Shown here: in pieces, positions 31,922-34,521 of the stretch
Numbering within the stretch: the first letter of the stretch is position 1
How the letters are laid out: every line of letters starts with the position of its first letter
Source of the DNA: an uncultured Bacteroidales bacterium
GTDB lineage: Bacteria > Bacteroidota > Bacteroidia > Bacteroidales > UBA932
Direction of reading: 5' to 3'
Length of the DNA stretch: 34,521 nucleotides
Assembly: GCA_947367315.1 (NCBI GenBank)
Contig: CANBDX010000025.1
Location: 1 to 34,521 of the forward strand
Translations under genes and position numbers: made by a program
The notes under the pieces: model-generated
What the model was told of the DNA's origin: nothing
Seen by the model: only the letters and a program-made list of their open reading frames with translations
The model's database searches: none

Positions 31922-33988
31922 ATGAAAAAGTCATTTATATCACTTACTGCAGTTGCCGCAATTCTGGCAGGCTGCGCACAGGAAAACGAATACACTCCTG
32001 CAGAAAAGACTCATACCATTACCGTTGAAGTGGCAGATGACGCTACAAAGACCTATGTGGAAGGTGAGAAAATCTATTGGCACGAGTCAGGAGAGCAGCT
32101 CAATATCATTTATTTTGCTGATGAATCAACCTCACGCCGTCAATCAGCAACTCACACTGACTATAAGGTGGTTGACAACAAGGCTACATTCACTGCAGAC
32201 TTCACCCCTACAGACGGTGCTGAAAAATACACTTTTGGAGCATTTTATCCATATGCTTATAAGTCTGTTAATTCATCAATAAGCCTTACAGTTCCTCAGG
32301 AGCAGACCCCGACTGCTACAAGCTACGATCCTAAGGCTGACATTCTGGTTTCTGTACAGCCTGTCGTTACATCAGGACTTCCTGACAAAATCCAGTTCCA
32401 GCTCGTTCGTATGGTGGCATTCGCCCAGATGACCATCAAGGGAATCCCTGAAGGTGAACTCATCAACAAGGTAATAATCTCATCTCCAGCAAAGCCTGCC
32501 GGAGCTGTAGATTTCAAGGTACACGAGACAAATACTCTCGAGAACGCAAAGTGGTACAACAACTACGAGGATATCACACTCAACATGGAAAACCGCGCAG
32601 CTACAGGAAACGATGTAGTATGGTTCATTGCCGTTCCTACTGACCTCAGCGGTTCATATCTTACAGTCAAGGTCTCTACAGATAAGAACAATTATATCAA
32701 GGAAATCGATCTTACCGGCAAGACTCTCAAGCTCGAGCGTGGAGACATTGCAAGATTCTCTGTAGCAAACCTTACAAAGGCAGAGAAGCCAAAGAGCTAC
32801 AAGCTCCTCACTGACGTTAAAGAACTCAATGCTGGTGACAAAGTCATCATCTGTAACCGCAATTCAGCTACTTCATCTGCAAAACTTCTTTCTACAACCG
32901 CATATGACGCTACCAAAATAAAGGTTACATCTACCATGACCATTACTTCAGATATTGAGATTCTTGAGAAGGATATTCCGGCTGACGGAGCTGTCTTTAC
33001 TCTCGAAGCAGGCGCTTCTGAAGGAACATTCGCATTCAAGAACGAGACAGCTGGTTACCTCTGCGGTTCTTACGACAGCGCAAACTGTTCAAGTGCCCTC
33101 AATTACAGTTCTACAATTGAGGCTGGAGCATCATGGAAAGTAGAACTCATAAGCAATGGAGCCAAGATATCATCAAGCTATGACGGCACCAGTACCCGCT
33201 ACCTGAACAATTACGACAACTATAAATTCAATTACGCAACCAGCAGAAGCAGTTCTTATAACTATTACATATTCTATATGGATGGTGAGAGTGGCGAGCA
33301 GCCAGCAGCAACACCTCTGGCAACTCCAGTTGTTACAGCAACTGCAGCCGGAAACACCGTTACTGCAACTTGGGCAGCAGTACAGGGAGCCAAGGACTAC
33401 ACAGTAACCTGCGGCACCCAGACAAGCACTGTTACAGAGACTACAGCAACATTCACTGACCTTGACTACGATACAGAATACACCGTATCTGTTGTGGCCA
33501 ATCCTGCAGATGCAACAGCCAACACAGTTTCTGAGGCAGGAAGCGTAAAAGTGACCACAGAGGCGGCTCCATCAGGTGATTCAGGTTCTGTAACAACCGT
33601 TACAGTCAAATTCCCTATCGGAACAACAAAGAGCGGAAATACAGTAGGTACAATCGATATGGGAGACTCAAACATCCTTGTATCATCCACAGGTTCATGG
33701 AGAGATAATAAGACAGACGGACGCGACTGCATCTATATAGGCCGTACAAGTTCAAATGAACTCCGCATCGAAGCTCAGAACGGCAAGATCATCACCAAAG
33801 TAACACTTACTGCACCTACAGGATATCTTGTTGACCTCAAATGGAAGGAGTACGACGGATACACGAGCGGCACGCTAGCAAGCGTAACAAGCGGAGAATG
33901 GACCGGAGAGTGCAAATCAAAGATTGTCTTCACTCCTAACGGATCATCCCACAGCAATATCGAATCAATTACAGTAGAATACCGCTAA
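31922..33988 (+). CDS. Fimbrillin-like surface lipoprotein with FN3 domain
   Basis: The 688-residue protein has a lipoprotein signal ending AAILAGC (Cys18) followed by AQENE. Residues ~30-290 resemble the fimbrillin/Mfa-like family of Bacteroidales: TKTYVEGEKIYWHESGEQL, FTADFTPTDGAEKYTFGAFYPY and a late RGDIARFSVANL. Residues ~296-450 form a second domain (LNAGDKVIICNRNS and TFAFKNETAGYLCGS), seen in other secreted Bacteroidetes proteins. A fibronectin type III domain follows at ~460-550 (TPVVTATAAGNTVTATWAAV and YTVSVVANPA). A final beta-sandwich ends NIESITVEYR. It is translated 14 bases after the 51-residue peptide and ends at a strong terminator. An adhesin or matrix-type role is inferred. 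Confidence 0.85.
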   Translation: MKKSFISLTAVAAILAGCAQENEYTPAEKTHTITVEVADDATKTYVEGEKIYWHESGEQLNIIYFADESTSRRQSATHTDYKVVDNKATFTADFTPTDGAEKYTFGAFYPYAYKSVNSSISLTVPQEQTPTATSYDPKADILVSVQPVVTSGLPDKIQFQLVRMVAFAQMTIKGIPEGELINKVIISSPAKPAGAVDFKVHETNTLENAKWYNNYEDITLNMENRAATGNDVVWFIAVPTDLSGSYLTVKVSTDKNNYIKEIDLTGKTLKLERGDIARFSVANLTKAEKPKSYKLLTDVKELNAGDKVIICNRNSATSSAKLLSTTAYDATKIKVTSTMTITSDIEILEKDIPADGAVFTLEAGASEGTFAFKNETAGYLCGSYDSANCSSALNYSSTIEAGASWKVELISNGAKISSSYDGTSTRYLNNYDNYKFNYATSRSSSYNYYIFYMDGESGEQPAATPLATPVVTATAAGNTVTATWAAVQGAKDYTVTCGTQTSTVTETTATFTDLDYDTEYTVSVVANPADATANTVSEAGSVKVTTEAAPSGDSGSVTTVTVKFPIGTTKSGNTVGTIDMGDSNILVSSTGSWRDNKTDGRDCIYIGRTSSNELRIEAQNGKIITKVTLTAPTGYLVDLKWKEYDGYTSGTLASVTSGEWTGECKSKIVFTPNGSSHSNIESITVEYR

Positions 33989-34013
33989 TCCCTGGCGGTA
34001 GTCCATAAACCTT

Positions 34014-34059
34014 GAGACTGTATTCTAAGACTTTTCCAAGGAATACAGTCTCTTTCTTT
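34014..34059 (+). terminator. Rho-independent terminator of the fimbrillin-like gene
   Basis: GAGACTGTATTC (34014-34025) pairs perfectly over 12 bases with GAATACAGTCTC (34041-34052), and TTTCTTT follows. It lies 25 bases past the stop codon. Confidence 0.9.
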
Positions 34060-34150
34060 ATATCCTTGTTATCTGTCCGCGACGCAAAGTTTTTGGCCGT
34101 TTTCCCTGCATCGTGTCCTTGTTTCCTTCCATCTGTGATTGCAGCACTTT

Positions 34151-34270
34151 AAATGTACCGCCCATGTCACTTTCAAATGTACCGGGTATATCAGAATTAA
34201 ATGTACCGTCTGTATCACTTTGAAATGTACCGCCTGTAGCGGAATCCAATGTACCCCCTGTTAACCAGTG
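34151..34270 (+). repeat. Five 24-base tandem repeats at the left end of an IS21-like element
   Basis: The core AAATGTACC begins at 34151, 34175, 34199 and 34223, and as CAATGTACC at 34247, an exact 24-base period. Between cores a looser TGTATCACTTTG-type segment recurs. IS21-family elements carry several such subterminal repeats as transposase-binding sites. The outer end of the element lies upstream, somewhere between the terminator at 34059 and 34150, and cannot be fixed without the other end. Confidence 0.8.
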
Positions 34271-34328
34271 CCAGCATGGTTGGGGCAGATCCTTCAGAAT
34301 GGTCGCAAACGGTTTGGCAGTGTAACTT

Positions 34329-34349
34329 TGTGGTAATGATAATACCACA
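34329..34349 (+). promoter_or_regulatory. Hairpin just before the istA start codon
   Basis: TGTGGTA (34329-34335) and TACCACA (34343-34349) form a perfect 7-base inverted repeat with a 7-base spacer, ending five bases before the ATG at 34355. It could be an operator, or an mRNA hairpin that masks the ribosome site when transcription enters from outside the element. Confidence 0.45.
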
Positions 34350-34354
34350 GGGCT

Positions 34355-34521
34355 ATGGCAAACGTAAAAGCGACAATGACAGACATCAGAGTAATCATCC
34401 GCGAGTTCTCACGCGGGACATCACTACGAGAGATGGAGCGGAAGCTGAAACTCAGCCGCACATCTTTGAGGAACTATCGTGACCGTGCGGAAGCATCCGG
34501 CAGGAGTATGGTGGATCTCCT
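34355..34521 (+). CDS. istA: IS21-family transposase IstA, N-terminal fragment cut by the window end
   Basis: Fifty-five codons are visible, with no stop. The peptide starts MANVKATMTDIRVIIREFS and continues with a helix-turn-helix (RGTSLREMERKLKLSRTSLRNY), the N-terminal DNA-binding domain usual in IstA transposases. It lies directly after subterminal repeats of IS21 type. The DDE catalytic domain and the helper ATPase gene istB are expected beyond the window. Orientation is away from the fimbrillin-like gene. Confidence 0.82.
   Translation, partial: MANVKATMTDIRVIIREFSRGTSLREMERKLKLSRTSLRNYRDRAEASGRSMVDL
34355..34521 (+). mobile_element. IS21-like insertion sequence, left end (continues past the window)
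   Basis: The element is recognised from the 24-base subterminal repeats (34151-34270), the hairpin at 34329-34349 and the istA start. The listed span covers only the certain coding part; the element must begin upstream of 34151. It was inserted downstream of the terminator of the surface lipoprotein gene, so no gene appears broken on this side. Confidence 0.75.

Noticed and set aside
34151..34270. CRISPR array
   Set aside because: The units are contiguous 24-base degenerate repeats with no unique spacers of constant length and no cas genes; they fit transposase-binding sites.
34058..34348. Minus-strand frame of 96 residues with repeating GTF-x-SD motifs
   Set aside because: The repeats are the antisense reading of the 24-base IS iterons; there is no ribosome site and the period is a multiple of three by coincidence.

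Overview
The window comes from a member of the Bacteroidetes, most likely the order Bacteroidales. The evidence is the mix of genes (BACON/leucine-rich and fimbrillin-like lipoproteins, a FISUMP-type C-terminus, a TlpA-like thioredoxin lipoprotein, TnaA, YfhO, a PhoU-domain Na/Pi symporter) and the repeated occurrence of the Bacteroidetes -7 promoter box TAnnTTTG just upstream of gene starts. The genus cannot be fixed from this sequence alone. Base composition is moderate and fairly even, apart from a GC-rich stretch in the first ~60 bases and AT-rich intergenic regions.

Layout. Positions 1-3671: the 3' part of an Mrp/ApbC Fe-S carrier ATPase gene, its start cut off or damaged at the window edge, then mutS. 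Positions 3672-8886: a divergent AAA ATPase, tryptophanase, an exported lipoprotein-type galactose mutarotase and a glycosyltransferase. Positions 8887-11637: a palindromic spacer and a YfhO-family membrane protein. Positions 18025 down to 11630 (minus strand): a compact six-gene run of Na/Pi symporter, thioredoxin-fold lipoprotein, cytoplasmic galM, thyA, folA and an NSS-family Na+-coupled transporter. Positions 18121-21844: a large secreted protein that appears to combine a HExxH metallopeptidase, a beta-propeller and an outer-membrane barrel, followed by a CpXC zinc-ribbon protein.

Positions 21866-23823 hold the most unusual block: a two-gene minus-strand cassette (a cysteine-containing membrane/lipoprotein-like protein overlapping a radical SAM/SPASM enzyme by 14 bases), bracketed by two identical 40-base copies of a near-perfect palindrome plus a decayed third copy. 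It reads as a candidate peptide- or protein-modification system. Galactokinase, an exported endonuclease/exonuclease/phosphatase protein and ychF follow (23849-27392).

Positions 27428-33988 are a surface-lipoprotein locus. Two minus-strand lipoproteins (FISUMP/fimbrillin-like, then BACON plus EF-hand-like loop plus leucine-rich repeats) diverge from a plus-strand operon of a previously unlisted 51-residue peptide and a 688-residue fimbrillin/FN3 lipoprotein. The window ends (about 34130-34521) in the left end of an IS21-like insertion sequence, with five repeats at an exact 24-base period and the first 55 codons of its istA-type transposase.

Metabolic links: galM (two versions) and galK serve galactose use; thyA and folA form the thymidylate-folate cycle; tnaA predicts indole production from tryptophan; mutS serves mismatch repair and mrp serves Fe-S cluster delivery.
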